A stretch of DNA of 64,000 nucleotides from positions 372,001-436,000 of the forward strand of contig NZ_JAAAPO010000001.1 of assembly GCF_009909235.1 (NCBI RefSeq). Reading direction: 5' to 3'. A program made the translations under genes and the position numbers. Positions 12,447 through 20,406 of the stretch are shown here, in pieces (the stretch's first letter is position 1; each line of letters begins with the position of its first letter). The stretch comes from Novosphingobium ovatum. Its GTDB lineage: Bacteria > Pseudomonadota > Alphaproteobacteria > Sphingomonadales > Sphingomonadaceae. The notes beneath the pieces were generated by a model. That model saw only the letters and a program-made list of their open reading frames with translations. It did no database searches and was not told the DNA's origin.

Positions 12447-13166
12447 ATGGCTGACGAGAACAACACCGAAGTCGAAACCACTGGTTTCGAAGCCGCTGCC
12501 CCCGAGGGTGGCGAGCGTGAAGGTCGTCGTGGCCGTGGCCGTGGCCGTGATGGCGAGCGTGGCGAAGGCCGCGGTCGTGGTCGCCGCGATGATCGCCGTG
12601 GCAACAAGAACGACGAGGAACAGGGCGAAGAGCTGATCGAAAAGCTGGTCCACATCAATCGCGTGTCGAAGACCGTGAAGGGTGGCAAGCGCTTCGGTTT
12701 CGCCGCTCTGGTGGTTGTGGGCGATGGCAAGGGCCGTGTCGGCTTTGGCCATGGCAAGGCGCGCGAAGTGCCTGAAGCCATCACCAAGGCGACCGCTTCG
12801 GCCAAGAAGAAGATGATCCGCGTTCCGCTCAAGGAAGGCCGGACTCTGCACCATGACGGCAAGGGCCACTTCGGCGCTGGCAAGGTCAACGTGCGTTCGG
12901 CGCCTGCTGGTACCGGCATCATCGCCGGTGGCCCGATGCGCGCCGTCTTCGAAAGCCTGGGCGTCCACGACGTGGTGACCAAGTCGGTCGGCACTTCGAA
13001 CCCTTACAACATGATCCGTGCCACCTTCGACGCGCTGGGCGACCAGTCGAGCCCGAAGTCGGTGGCGCAGCGTCGCGGCAAGAAGGTCACCGACCTGCTG
13101 AACCGTGATGGTCATCACCACAGCGAGGCGCAGCTGGAAGCCGCTGCCGCCGCGATTACGGAGTAA
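12447..13166 (+). CDS. rpsE: 30S ribosomal protein S5 with Arg/Gly-rich extension
   Basis: S5 takes part in decoding accuracy and the mRNA helicase region. The conserved core starts near residue 62 ([19 protein letters not shown]) and includes [16 protein letters not shown] and the C-terminal domain with [19 protein letters not shown]. The protein is 239 residues against 167 in E. coli. The N-terminal extension is acidic first and then rich in Arg and Gly (residues 21-56, RGRGRGR-type repeats). A short tail follows at the C-terminus. The extension is unlikely to be a wrong start because the ATG at 12447 is coupled to rplR. Confidence 0.97.
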   Translation: MADENNTEVETTGFEAAAPEGGEREGRRGRGRGRDGERGEGRGRGRRDDRRGNKNDEEQGEELIEKLVHINRVSKTVKGGKRFGFAALVVVGDGKGRVGFGHGKAREVPEAITKATASAKKKMIRVPLKEGRTLHHDGKGHFGAGKVNVRSAPAGTGIIAGGPMRAVFESLGVHDVVTKSVGTSNPYNMIRATFDALGDQSSPKSVAQRRGKKVTDLLNRDGHHHSEAQLEAAAAAITE

Positions 13167-13171
13167 GCGCG

Positions 13172-13348
13172 ATGGCGAAGATCAAGATCCAGCAGATCGG
13201 TTCGCCGATCCGCCGCCCGAACAAGCAGGAACAGATCCTGATTGGTCTGGGTCTGGGCAAGATGCACCGCATCGTCGAGCGTGAAGCCACGCCCGAAGTG
13301 CTGGGTGCCATTGCCAAGCTGCCTCACATGGTGAAGGTGGTCGACTAA
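13172..13348 (+). CDS. rpmD: 50S ribosomal protein L30
   Basis: L30 is a small 50S protein present in only some bacteria. The 58-residue frame reads [20 protein letters not shown] and continues to a C-terminus of LPHMVKVVD, matching the family throughout. It lies 5 nt after rpsE. In the usual order rplO would follow at once; here 199 nt and an acyltransferase gene intervene. Confidence 0.95.
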   Translation: MAKIKIQQIGSPIRRPNKQEQILIGLGLGKMHRIVEREATPEVLGAIAKLPHMVKVVD

Positions 13349-13385
13349 GCTTTCCGCTTTGTCAGGGGGAAACCCCACACGAAAA

Positions 13386-13414
13386 GGGCCTCGGAGCGAT
13401 CCGGGGCCCTTTTT
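13386..13414 (+). terminator. Intrinsic terminator after rpmD
   Basis: A 9-bp stem (13386-13394 with 13401-13409, one G-U pair) has a 6-nt loop and is followed by T5 at 13410-13414. It begins 38 nt after the rpmD stop and would stop spc transcription before the acyltransferase gene. Confidence 0.82.
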
Positions 13415-13547
13415 CGATGCGCGGCGGCGGGGCAGGGGCTACGCGGTGTTAACGGGCCGGGCGCTATGGCCGGGGGATGCTGATGCTGATGTCTGCCGTC
13501 ATGGGCCCGATCCGGCACCGCGCGTGGTCGTATGGGTGCGTCGCGTG

Positions 13548-14576
13548 ATGTGCGATTTTGTCTGCCGTTTGCTGTGGCCTGCGGGGCCTGGAGCATTCCG
13601 CCTGTGGCTGGCGCTGATGGTGGTGGTGCATCATCTGACCGGCGTGGAAATCGGCAAGGCGCCGGTGCTGGTGTTCTTTGCGCTGTCGGGCTTTTGGGTG
13701 ACGCGTGTGTGGGAAGGGCGGTATCGCCACCTGCCGCAGGCGTGGCGCAACTTTGTCATCAGCCGTTGGTGGCGGTTGGCGCCCTTGCTGGTGTTGGCCA
13801 GTGTGGGCTGCATCGGCGCACAGCTATGGGTGGGTGATTCGGACTGGGCGCTGGTGCGAACAACGCCTTGGGCGCAGGGAATCGCGCCGTTCACCGTGCT
13901 GGGCTATGGGCAATTGCCGACACGGCCGGTGGGGCCGGCGTGGTCGCTGGACGTCGAAATGCAGTTCTATGTCGCCTTGCCTGTGTTGGCGTGGGTGGTG
14001 CGGCGCTGGAGCGGTTGGGCGGTCGGCGTGGTGGGTTATGCTGTGTTTGTCGCTGCGCTGCTGGGGGGATGGGGGACGGTGCTGCCGTCTTTTCTGCCGT
14101 TTTTCCTGATCGGCATGCTGGCTGCGCGCCATCAATGGGCGCCACCGCGCTGGCTGGCTTGGGGCGGGTTTGGCGCGGTGGTAGGCTATCTGGCGGTGGC
14201 GGCGGTATGGGCGCCTGCTGGCATCTGGATTGCCCATGCGGGCCCCTCGGCGCCGCTGGCCAATCTGGTGCTGGGGGTTGCACTGATTCCCTTTGGATTG
14301 TGGACGGTGCATCGCCCATCCGATGCGCGTGACGGATGGTGCGCGGATCAGAGCTATATCGTTTATGTCCTGCACTGGCCGGTGATCACCTTGATATACA
14401 AGGGGGGGTGGGAATCACCCCTGGAGATGGCAGCGCTTTTGGTGGTGCTGGGGGCGTTTTGTGCGGCGGTGTGGCGTTGGTATGACCGGCCGATCGAGCG
14501 CAAAAGGCGGGCTTGGCTGGCCGGGCGCATGGCGCAAGAGCTTGATTCGGGCGGTGCCGTTGCGACCAAGGTGTGA
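13548..14576 (+). CDS. Membrane acyltransferase (AT3/OafA-like)
   Basis: This is a multi-pass inner-membrane protein of the acyltransferase-3 family, which transfers acyl groups to surface sugars. Support comes from a histidine pair in the first membrane helix (VVVHHLTG, H28-H29), an R-rich loop after helix two (ISRWWRLAPLL), the motif GPAWSLDVEMQFYVALP, and a C-terminal VLHWPVITL segment. From ATG 13548 it has 342 residues. The frame is open upstream to 13359, but those codons look non-coding. It interrupts the ribosomal protein cluster between rpmD and rplO, behind a terminator. No polysaccharide genes lie nearby, so the substrate is unknown. Confidence 0.85.
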   Translation: MCDFVCRLLWPAGPGAFRLWLALMVVVHHLTGVEIGKAPVLVFFALSGFWVTRVWEGRYRHLPQAWRNFVISRWWRLAPLLVLASVGCIGAQLWVGDSDWALVRTTPWAQGIAPFTVLGYGQLPTRPVGPAWSLDVEMQFYVALPVLAWVVRRWSGWAVGVVGYAVFVAALLGGWGTVLPSFLPFFLIGMLAARHQWAPPRWLAWGGFGAVVGYLAVAAVWAPAGIWIAHAGPSAPLANLVLGVALIPFGLWTVHRPSDARDGWCADQSYIVYVLHWPVITLIYKGGWESPLEMAALLVVLGAFCAAVWRWYDRPIERKRRAWLAGRMAQELDSGGAVATKV

Positions 14577-14592
14577 CGCGGGGCAAAAACGC

Positions 14593-14621
14593 GTGACACG
14601 GGCGGATCTGTGCGATAAGGG
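14593..14621 (+). promoter_or_regulatory. Possible promoter for rplO-secY-adk
   Basis: GTGACA (14593-14598), a 17-bp spacer and TAAGGG (14616-14621) lie between the acyltransferase stop and rplO. The -35 is close to consensus and the -10 is weak. A promoter is expected here because the terminator at 13386 would cut off the downstream genes. This is a tentative call. Confidence 0.3.
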
Positions 14622-14667
14622 CCGCCCCTTCCTTTAGCGCGTCTAAAAGCGAAAGCGAGTGCATCAC

Positions 14668-15135
14668 ATGAAACTGAACGAAATCTCCGACAACTATGGC
14701 GCCCGCAAGGGTCGTATGCGCGTGGGTCGCGGCATCGGCTCGGGCAAGGGCAAGACCGCTGGCCGCGGCCAGAAGGGTGCCAAGGCGCGTTCGGGCGTTG
14801 CCATCAAGGGCTTTGAAGGCGGTCAGATGCCGCTGCACATGCGTCTGCCCAAGCGTGGTTTCAACAACCCGTTCGGCAAGGACTATGCCGAAGTGAACCT
14901 GGGCATGATCCAGAAGGCGATCGACGCCGGCAAGCTGGACATCAGCGCTGTTGTCGATCACGCCGCGTTGCAGGCCGCCGGTCTGGCCCGTGGTGGCAAG
15001 GACGGCGTCCGCCTGCTGGGCAAGGGCGCGCTGGAAGCCAAGGTCAGCTTCAAGGTTGCCGGCGTTTCGGCCGGTGCCAAGGCGGCTGTTGAGGCTGCTG
15101 GTGGTTCGGTCGACGTTCCGGCCGCTGCCGAATAA
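14668..15135 (+). CDS. rplO: 50S ribosomal protein L15
   Basis: L15 is a late-assembly 50S protein. From ATG 14668 the frame gives [22 protein letters not shown] and 155 residues. The Gly-rich basic stretch [18 protein letters not shown] and [16 protein letters not shown] are diagnostic. A GTG three codons earlier is possible but gives an atypical N-terminus. It resumes the ribosomal cluster after the acyltransferase gene. Confidence 0.96.
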   Translation: MKLNEISDNYGARKGRMRVGRGIGSGKGKTAGRGQKGAKARSGVAIKGFEGGQMPLHMRLPKRGFNNPFGKDYAEVNLGMIQKAIDAGKLDISAVVDHAALQAAGLARGGKDGVRLLGKGALEAKVSFKVAGVSAGAKAAVEAAGGSVDVPAAAE

Positions 15136-15148
15136 AACATACGAATGA

Positions 15149-15186
15149 TGGGCGGGGGTTCTTGCATCCCCGCCCACTTTCTTTAT
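15149..15186 (+). terminator. Hairpin with T-rich tail between rplO and secY
   Basis: An 11-bp stem pairs 15149-15159 (TGGGCGGGGGT) with 15166-15176, with one G-U pair and a 6-nt loop. CTTTCTTTAT follows. The interrupted T tract suggests partial termination or attenuation between rplO and secY rather than a full stop. Confidence 0.6.
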
Positions 15187-15255
15187 CTCCCTAACGGTTA
15201 ACGTTGGGGACGGCGGGCGCCCACGGCGCCGCCCTGTGCAAGGCTTCCTATTTCC

Positions 15256-16623
15256 ATGGCATCACGCGCCGATAATATCGCCAGCAATCTGAGCCTGGAG
15301 AACTTCTCCAAGGCGACTGAGCTGAAGAGCCGCATCTGGTTCACGGTGGGGGCGCTGATCGTCTTCCGCTTTCTCAGCTTTGTTCCGCTGCCCGGGGTCA
15401 ACCCCAAGGTGCTGGAGCAGCTGTACGCCAACACCAAGGGTGGCATTCTCGACATTTTCAACACCTTCTCGGGTGGCAGCCTTGAGCGCATGAGCCTCAT
15501 CGCGTTGGGCGTGATGCCGTACATCACCGCCTCGATCGTGGTGCAATTGGCCGCCTCGCTGCATCCCGCGCTCGCTGCGCTGAAGAAGGAAGGCGAAAGC
15601 GGCCGCCAGAAGCTGAACCAGTACACCCGCTATGGCGCGGTGCTGCTGACGGCGATCCAGGGCTATGCCATCGCCACCGGTCTGGAGGCCTATGGCGCCT
15701 CGGCCGGGATGCAGGCGGTGGTGATTCCGGGCATGATGTTCCGCATCTGCGCCGTGATCAGCCTGATCGGCGGCACGATGTTCCTGCTGTGGCTGGGTGA
15801 GCAGATCACCAGCCGTGGCATCGGCAACGGCACCTCGCTGATCATCATGGCGGGCATTGTGGCGCAGATGCCGCAGTTCTTTGTCCAGCTGTTCGAAGGT
15901 GGCCGCTCGGGTCAGACCAACGGCTTTGTCATTTTTGGCATGGTGGCGCTGGTCGTCGGCATGATCCTGTTCATCAGCCACATGGAGCGCGCGACGCGCC
16001 GTCTGTTGATCCAGTATCCCAAGCGTGCGACCCAGAACGGCATGATGCAGGCCGACCGCAGCCATCTGCCGCTCAAGATCAACACTGCGGGCGTGATCCC
16101 GCCGATCTTTGCCAGTTCGCTGCTGTTGCTGCCGCTGACGATCACGCAATTTGCGGGCAAGTCGGTCAATCAGGACACCACCTGGGGGCAGGTGATTTTG
16201 TGGCTGAACATGCACCTTGGCCATGGCAAGCCTGCCTATATGGCGCTCTATGCCATTGGTATCGTGTTCTTCTGCTTCTTCTACACCGCGATCGTGTTCA
16301 ACCCCGAGGAAACTGCCGACAACCTCAAGCGCAACGGCGGCTTCATCCCCGGCATCCGCCCGGGCAAGAACACCTCGAACTATCTGGACTATGTGCTGAC
16401 CCGCATCACCGTGCTGGGTGCCGCGTATATTACCATCGTCTGTGTTGTGCCCGAGTTCTTCATGGAGCAAACCGGGTTGCGGCTGGTGGTGGCTGGCGGC
16501 ACGAGCCTGCTGATCGTGGTGAACGTCACGGTCGACACCATCACCCAGATCCAGTCGCATCTGCTGGCACACCAGTATGGCGACTTGATCAAGAAGGCGA
16601 AACTCAAGGGGCGGATGCGCTGA
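15256..16623 (+). CDS. secY: Protein translocase subunit SecY
   Basis: SecY forms the protein-conducting channel of the Sec translocon in the inner membrane. The 455-residue length and about ten membrane segments fit. Signatures are FVPLPGVNP near residue 45 (plug region), GVMPYITASIVVQL, GIGNGTSLIIMAGI and NPEETADNLKRNGGFIPGIRPG, the cytosolic loop that contacts the ribosome and SecA. The ATG at 15256 is preceded by a long spacer with the hairpin at 15149. adk follows after 42 nt, as in most bacteria. Confidence 0.97.
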   Translation: MASRADNIASNLSLENFSKATELKSRIWFTVGALIVFRFLSFVPLPGVNPKVLEQLYANTKGGILDIFNTFSGGSLERMSLIALGVMPYITASIVVQLAASLHPALAALKKEGESGRQKLNQYTRYGAVLLTAIQGYAIATGLEAYGASAGMQAVVIPGMMFRICAVISLIGGTMFLLWLGEQITSRGIGNGTSLIIMAGIVAQMPQFFVQLFEGGRSGQTNGFVIFGMVALVVGMILFISHMERATRRLLIQYPKRATQNGMMQADRSHLPLKINTAGVIPPIFASSLLLLPLTITQFAGKSVNQDTTWGQVILWLNMHLGHGKPAYMALYAIGIVFFCFFYTAIVFNPEETADNLKRNGGFIPGIRPGKNTSNYLDYVLTRITVLGAAYITIVCVVPEFFMEQTGLRLVVAGGTSLLIVVNVTVDTITQIQSHLLAHQYGDLIKKAKLKGRMR

Positions 16624-16665
16624 GGTCGCAGCGGCGCGTCTAACGATAAACTGGGGAGGTTACCC

Positions 16666-17313
16666 GTGAACATCATCCTGCTTGGCCCTCCGGGCGCTGG
16701 CAAGGGCACGCAGGCGCAACGTCTGGTGGAACGCCATGGCATGCGTCAGCTTTCGACCGGCGACATGCTGCGCGCCGCTGTCAAGGCGGGTACGCCCGTC
16801 GGTTTGGAAGCCAAGGCGGTCATGGAGCGTGGCGAATTGGTGTCCGACGCGATCGTCTCGGCGCTGATTGGTGAGGAACTGGACGCGATGGGGCCGGACG
16901 CGGGCGCCATCTTTGACGGCTATCCCCGCACCGCCGCCCAGGCCGAATCGCTGGACGCCATCCTGCAATCGCGTGGCCGCTCGCTGGATCATGTCATCGA
17001 ACTGGTGGTGGACGAGGATGCGCTGGTTGAGCGGATCACCGGGCGTTTCACCTGCGCCAGCTGTGGCAAGGGCTATCACGACACGTTCGAGCAGCCCAAG
17101 CTGCCGGGCACCTGTGACAAGTGTGGCGGGACCGAGTTCAAGCGCCGTCCTGACGACAATGAGGACACGGTGCGCACGCGCATGGCCGAATATCGCGCCA
17201 AAACGGCGCCGATTCTGCCGATCTATGACGCGCGTGGCATCGTTGCCCGCGTCGACGGCATGGCCGACATGGAAGAGGTGACCGTCGCGCTGGAAAAAAT
17301 TCTCGCGCGCTAA
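16666..17313 (+). CDS. adk: Adenylate kinase (zinc-LID form)
   Basis: Adenylate kinase interconverts AMP, ADP and ATP in the cytosol. The 215-residue protein has the P-loop GPPGAGKGT at residues 7-15 and DGYPRT near residue 84. The LID domain carries four cysteines (C130, C133, C150, C153), which should bind a structural zinc; many proteobacterial enzymes lack this. The start is GTG at 16666, preceded by GGGGAGG. It sits directly after secY and is followed by two tandem terminators. Confidence 0.97.
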   Translation: MNIILLGPPGAGKGTQAQRLVERHGMRQLSTGDMLRAAVKAGTPVGLEAKAVMERGELVSDAIVSALIGEELDAMGPDAGAIFDGYPRTAAQAESLDAILQSRGRSLDHVIELVVDEDALVERITGRFTCASCGKGYHDTFEQPKLPGTCDKCGGTEFKRRPDDNEDTVRTRMAEYRAKTAPILPIYDARGIVARVDGMADMEEVTVALEKILAR

Positions 17314-17339
17314 GGTCTTCGCGGCCCATTCAATTCAGG

Positions 17340-17376
17340 CGGCGCCAGCGGTCAAAATGGCCGCAGGCGCCGTTTG
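17340..17376 (+). terminator. Terminator 1 after adk
   Basis: CGGCGCC (17340-17346) pairs with 17366-17372, and an inner GCGG (17348-17351) pairs with 17361-17364 across an A-A mismatch. A short T run follows from 17373. It begins 27 nt after the adk stop. Confidence 0.65.
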
Positions 17377-17388
17377 CCTTTGAGGGCA

Positions 17389-17410
17389 GGCGCCGAATGG
17401 GGCGCTTTTT
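17389..17410 (+). terminator. Terminator 2 after adk
   Basis: GGCGCC (17389-17394) pairs with GGCGCT (17401-17406) around a 6-nt loop, followed by a T run to 17410. It stands in tandem with the previous hairpin and closes the secY-adk unit. Confidence 0.65.
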
Positions 17411-17746
17411 GCGGCGGACATGGGCTGGCGTGCGAAAAAGGCGTTTTGACGGGCGTCTCGGCATGAGGTATAGGATGGGGCACATGCTCTTTTCTGTGCG
17501 CCAATCTTTTAGGGATTGGTTCGCCTCTGGCGTTGACAGGCCCTGCGAATCGGTCTAGTCGCGCCGTTCACACAATAACAACGGGTCAGTCCGGCGGGTA
17601 CCACTGTTTTGCTGTGGTCCAGTCGGGCTTTTTTGCCGTTATGGTTCCGTTTGTGGTTCGTGTGAGTGTCGCGTTGAGATAGGGGTGCTGGCGCAAGCGG
17701 TTGTTTCGCGCGCTCTGGCACAGCCTGTGGAGCATGGAGAAAACAG
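17411..17746 (+). promoter_or_regulatory. Promoter and leader region of the rpsM operon
   Basis: This 336-nt stretch has no convincing gene. It holds the TTGACA element at 17533-17538. A partly paired segment (17590-17630) follows and leads into T6 at 17632-17637; it resembles an imperfect attenuator. A GGAG site (17736-17739) stands before the TTG start of rpsM. The layout suggests a separately promoted alpha operon with a leader of about 180 nt. Confidence 0.4.
17533..17561 (+). promoter_or_regulatory. Candidate promoter of rpsM-rpsK-rpoA-rplQ
   Basis: A perfect TTGACA lies at 17533-17538. At 17 bp spacing the -10 would be TAGTCG (17556-17561), a poor match, within the string TCTAGTC. Placement after two terminators and before rpsM supports a promoter even though the -10 is weak. 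Confidence 0.4.
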
Positions 17747-18115
17747 TTGGCACGTATTGCCGGGGTAAACATCCCCACTAACAAGCGCGTGATCATCGCG
17801 CTGACCTATATTCACGGTATTGGCTCGTTCAAGGCGAAGCAGATCGCCGACAAGCTGGGCATTGATCACACCCGCCGCGTTCAGGATCTGTCGGACGCCG
17901 AAGTCCTGCACATCCGTGAGACCATCGATGCTGAGCACACCGTTGAAGGTGACCTGCGTCGTGAAACCGCGATGAACATCAAGCGTCTGATGGACCTGGC
18001 CTGCTATCGCGGCCTGCGTCACCGCAAGGGCCTGCCGGTCCGCGGTCAGCGCACCCACACCAACGCCCGCACCCGCAAGGGCAAGGCCAAGCCCATCGCT
18101 GGCAAGAAGAAGTAA
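17747..18115 (+). CDS. rpsM: 30S ribosomal protein S13
   Basis: S13 binds the 30S head and contacts tRNAs and the 50S subunit. The 122-residue protein begins [21 protein letters not shown] after the initiator and ends with the basic [11 protein letters not shown] tail. The initiator is TTG at 17747, which is uncommon for a ribosomal protein gene; GGAG lies 7 nt before it. Conserved residues begin immediately after, so the start is well fixed. rpsK follows after 55 nt. Confidence 0.96.
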   Translation: MARIAGVNIPTNKRVIIALTYIHGIGSFKAKQIADKLGIDHTRRVQDLSDAEVLHIRETIDAEHTVEGDLRRETAMNIKRLMDLACYRGLRHRKGLPVRGQRTHTNARTRKGKAKPIAGKKK

Positions 18116-18170
18116 GCCTTTTTCAAGGCTCACTTTATTCTGTCTCACCGGACTTTGAGGATCTTATCCA

Positions 18171-18560
18171 ATGGCACGTGAACCCCAGCGCCTTCGTAAG
18201 CGGGAGCGCAAGAATATCACCAGCGGCATCGCTCATGTGAATGCCAGCTTCAACAACACCATGGTCACCATCACCGACGCGCAGGGCAACGCCATTTCGT
18301 GGTCGTCGGCCGGCATGATGGGCTTCAAGGGTTCGCGCAAGTCGACCCCTTATGCCGCTCAGGTCGCCGCTGATGACGCCGGCAAGAAGGCCGCCGAACA
18401 CGGCGTGCGCACGCTGGAAGTCGAAGTGAAGGGCCCCGGTTCGGGCCGCGAAAGCGCGCTGCGCGCGCTGCAGGCGGTTGGCTTCACCATCACCTCGATT
18501 CGCGATGTGACGCCGATCCCGCACAACGGTGTGCGTCCCTCGAAGCGCCGCCGCGTCTGA
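18171..18560 (+). CDS. rpsK: 30S ribosomal protein S11
   Basis: S11 lies on the 30S platform near the mRNA exit. The 129-residue frame contains [21 protein letters not shown] and the C-terminal [20 protein letters not shown], both diagnostic. The ATG follows GAGGATCTTATCCA. It precedes rpoA by 125 nt. Confidence 0.97.
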   Translation: MAREPQRLRKRERKNITSGIAHVNASFNNTMVTITDAQGNAISWSSAGMMGFKGSRKSTPYAAQVAADDAGKKAAEHGVRTLEVEVKGPGSGRESALRALQAVGFTITSIRDVTPIPHNGVRPSKRRRV

Positions 18561-18685
18561 TCGAGCATACGTGGGTGGTGGCGGCCGCCACCACCTGCGG
18601 CTTACGGGAAATGGCCGAGTGTCCATGCGGGATGCCCGGCTTTTCTCGCCAGAAATACACGCCAGATTAACTCTAGGGGAAGTCC

Positions 18686-19747
18686 ATGACTGTCAACACC
18701 AAGAACTGGCAGGAATTGAAGAAGCCCAATAGCCTTGAGATCAAGCCGGGCAACGACCCCAAGCGCCGGGCAACCTTCGTCGCTGAGCCGCTGGAGCGCG
18801 GTTTCGGTCTGACGCTGGGCAATGCTCTGCGCCGTGTGCTGCTGTCCTCGCTGCAGGGCGCGGCCATCACCTCGATCAAGATCGAGAACGTGCTGCACGA
18901 ATTCTCGTCGCTCGCCGGTGTGCGTGAGGACGTGACCGACATCGTTCTGAACGTGAAGCAGATCGCCCTGAAGATGCAGGGTGAAGGTCCCAAGCGCCTG
19001 CAGCTGTCGATGACCGGCCCCGCCGTCGTCAAGGCTGGTGATATCGCCGTCACCGGCGACATCGAGGTGATGAACAAGGATCTGGTGATCTGCCACCTCG
19101 ACGATGGCGCTTCGCTGAACATGGAACTGACGGCCGACACCGGCAAGGGCTATGTCCCGGCTGTGTCGAACCGCCCGGTGGATGCGCCGATCGGTCTGAT
19201 CCCGGTCGATTCGCTGTACTCGCCGGTGCGTCAGGTCAGCTACAAGGTCGATAACGCGCGTATCGGTCAGGAGCTGGACTATGACAAGCTGAACCTGACG
19301 GTCGAAACCGACGGCACCGTGACGCCTGAAGACGCCGTGGCCTATGCCGCGCGCATCCTGCAGGACCAGTTGGCGCTGTTCGTCCACTTCGAAGACATCG
19401 CCCCTGTTGGCGCCCCGGTGATGATCGGTGGCGTGCCGGCAGCCGCGACCGAAGAGAGCGACGCCAACCAGTTGAACCGCTATCTGTTGAAGAAGGTGGA
19501 CGAGCTGGAACTGTCGGTCCGTTCGGCCAACTGCTTGAAGAACGACAACATCATCTACATCGGCGATCTGGTCCAGAAGACCGAGGCCGAGATGCTGCGC
19601 ACGCCGAACTTCGGCCGCAAGTCGCTCAACGAGATCAAGGAAGTGCTGTCTTCGATGGGGCTGCGTCTGGGGATGGATATCCCCGGTTGGCCGCCTGAGA
19701 ACATTGAGGAAATGGCCAAGAAGCTGGAGCAGGAACTGCTCGGCTGA
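18686..19747 (+). CDS. rpoA: RNA polymerase subunit alpha
   Basis: The alpha subunit dimerises to nucleate RNA polymerase assembly, and its C-terminal domain binds UP elements and activators. The 353-residue length is typical of alphaproteobacteria. The N-terminal domain has [25 protein letters not shown] near residue 31. The C-terminal domain starts about residue 270 with [15 protein letters not shown] and includes [20 protein letters not shown] provides the ribosome site. It lies in the standard rpsM-rpsK-rpoA-rplQ order. Confidence 0.98.
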   Translation: MTVNTKNWQELKKPNSLEIKPGNDPKRRATFVAEPLERGFGLTLGNALRRVLLSSLQGAAITSIKIENVLHEFSSLAGVREDVTDIVLNVKQIALKMQGEGPKRLQLSMTGPAVVKAGDIAVTGDIEVMNKDLVICHLDDGASLNMELTADTGKGYVPAVSNRPVDAPIGLIPVDSLYSPVRQVSYKVDNARIGQELDYDKLNLTVETDGTVTPEDAVAYAARILQDQLALFVHFEDIAPVGAPVMIGGVPAAATEESDANQLNRYLLKKVDELELSVRSANCLKNDNIIYIGDLVQKTEAEMLRTPNFGRKSLNEIKEVLSSMGLRLGMDIPGWPPENIEEMAKKLEQELLG

Positions 19748-19752
19748 TCCGG

Positions 19753-19788
19753 TTTGGGCGGGGAGGGCGAAAGCCTTTCCCGCCAAAA
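19753..19788 (+). other. GAAA-capped hairpin between rpoA and rplQ
   Basis: A 12-bp stem with two G-U pairs (19757-19768 with 19773-19784) is capped by the tetraloop GAAA at 19769-19772. Flanking TTT and AAA extend it across a mismatch. It starts 5 nt after the rpoA stop, and no T run follows. GNRA-capped helices are very stable, so it may protect the upstream mRNA end or mark a processing point. Confidence 0.5.
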
Positions 19789-19888
19789 CGGTTTTGGGCG
19801 GCAACCGTAATCGCTGCCTGGATCGGGGTACCAGCCTGTCCATTTCCGGACCGGCTATCCGGCCCCCCTACGAACGAAGGACTAAATC

Positions 19889-20302
19889 ATGCGTCATAAG
19901 TATGGCCAGCGTAAGCTGAACCGCACCAGCCAGCATCGCGCCGCGCTGCTGCGCAACCTGTCGGCTTCGCTGATCAAGCACGAGCAGATCATCACCACGG
20001 CTCCCAAGGCCAAGGAACTGCGTCCTTACATCGAAAAGCTGATCACGCTGGCAAAGCATGGTGGCCTGTCGAACCGCCGTCTGGCGCACGCTCGTCTGCA
20101 GGACGACGCGCAGCTGGTGAAGCTGTTTGACGTGCTGGCTGCGCGCTATGCCGACCGCAGCGGCGGTTACACCCGCATCATCAAGGCAGGTCTGCGCGCG
20201 TCGGACGCTGCCCCGATGGCGGTGATCGAGCTGGTGGATCGCGACGTTGCCGCCAAGGGCCAGGATTCGGGCCCGGTGGTGAGCGCTGACGACGCCGAAT
20301 AA
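19889..20302 (+). CDS. rplQ: 50S ribosomal protein L17
   Basis: L17 is a 50S protein near the tunnel exit. The 137-residue frame begins [23 protein letters not shown], the conserved family N-terminus, and contains [14 protein letters not shown] residues ([14 protein letters not shown]). CGAAGGAC provides the ribosome site. It ends the ribosomal cluster. Confidence 0.97.
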   Translation: MRHKYGQRKLNRTSQHRAALLRNLSASLIKHEQIITTAPKAKELRPYIEKLITLAKHGGLSNRRLAHARLQDDAQLVKLFDVLAARYADRSGGYTRIIKAGLRASDAAPMAVIELVDRDVAAKGQDSGPVVSADDAE

Positions 20303-20347
20303 GATTTTCCGATGCCGGGGCTGACTCCGGTGTCAGGGAATTGCAAG

Positions 20348-20381
20348 AACGGTCGTGGCTGATACAGTCACGGCCGTTTTT
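20348..20381 (+). terminator. Terminator after rplQ
   Basis: A 10-bp stem with one T-G pair joins 20348-20357 and 20369-20378 around an 11-nt loop, and the T run continues to 20381. It closes the alpha operon. The peptidase gene starts 26 nt later. Confidence 0.83.
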
Positions 20382-20406
20382 GTTTGTGGTGCGATAGGAG
20401 ACCCAT

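Noticed and set aside
13359..13547. N-terminal extension of the acyltransferase back to TTG 13359.
   Set aside because: It would run through the terminator at 13386-13414, and the residues lack the normal codon pattern.
17590..17637. Intrinsic terminator just before rpsM.
   Set aside because: The stem needs several mismatches or bulges, and only a short ACCAC/GTGGT helix is firm, so it is mentioned only as a possible attenuator in the leader.
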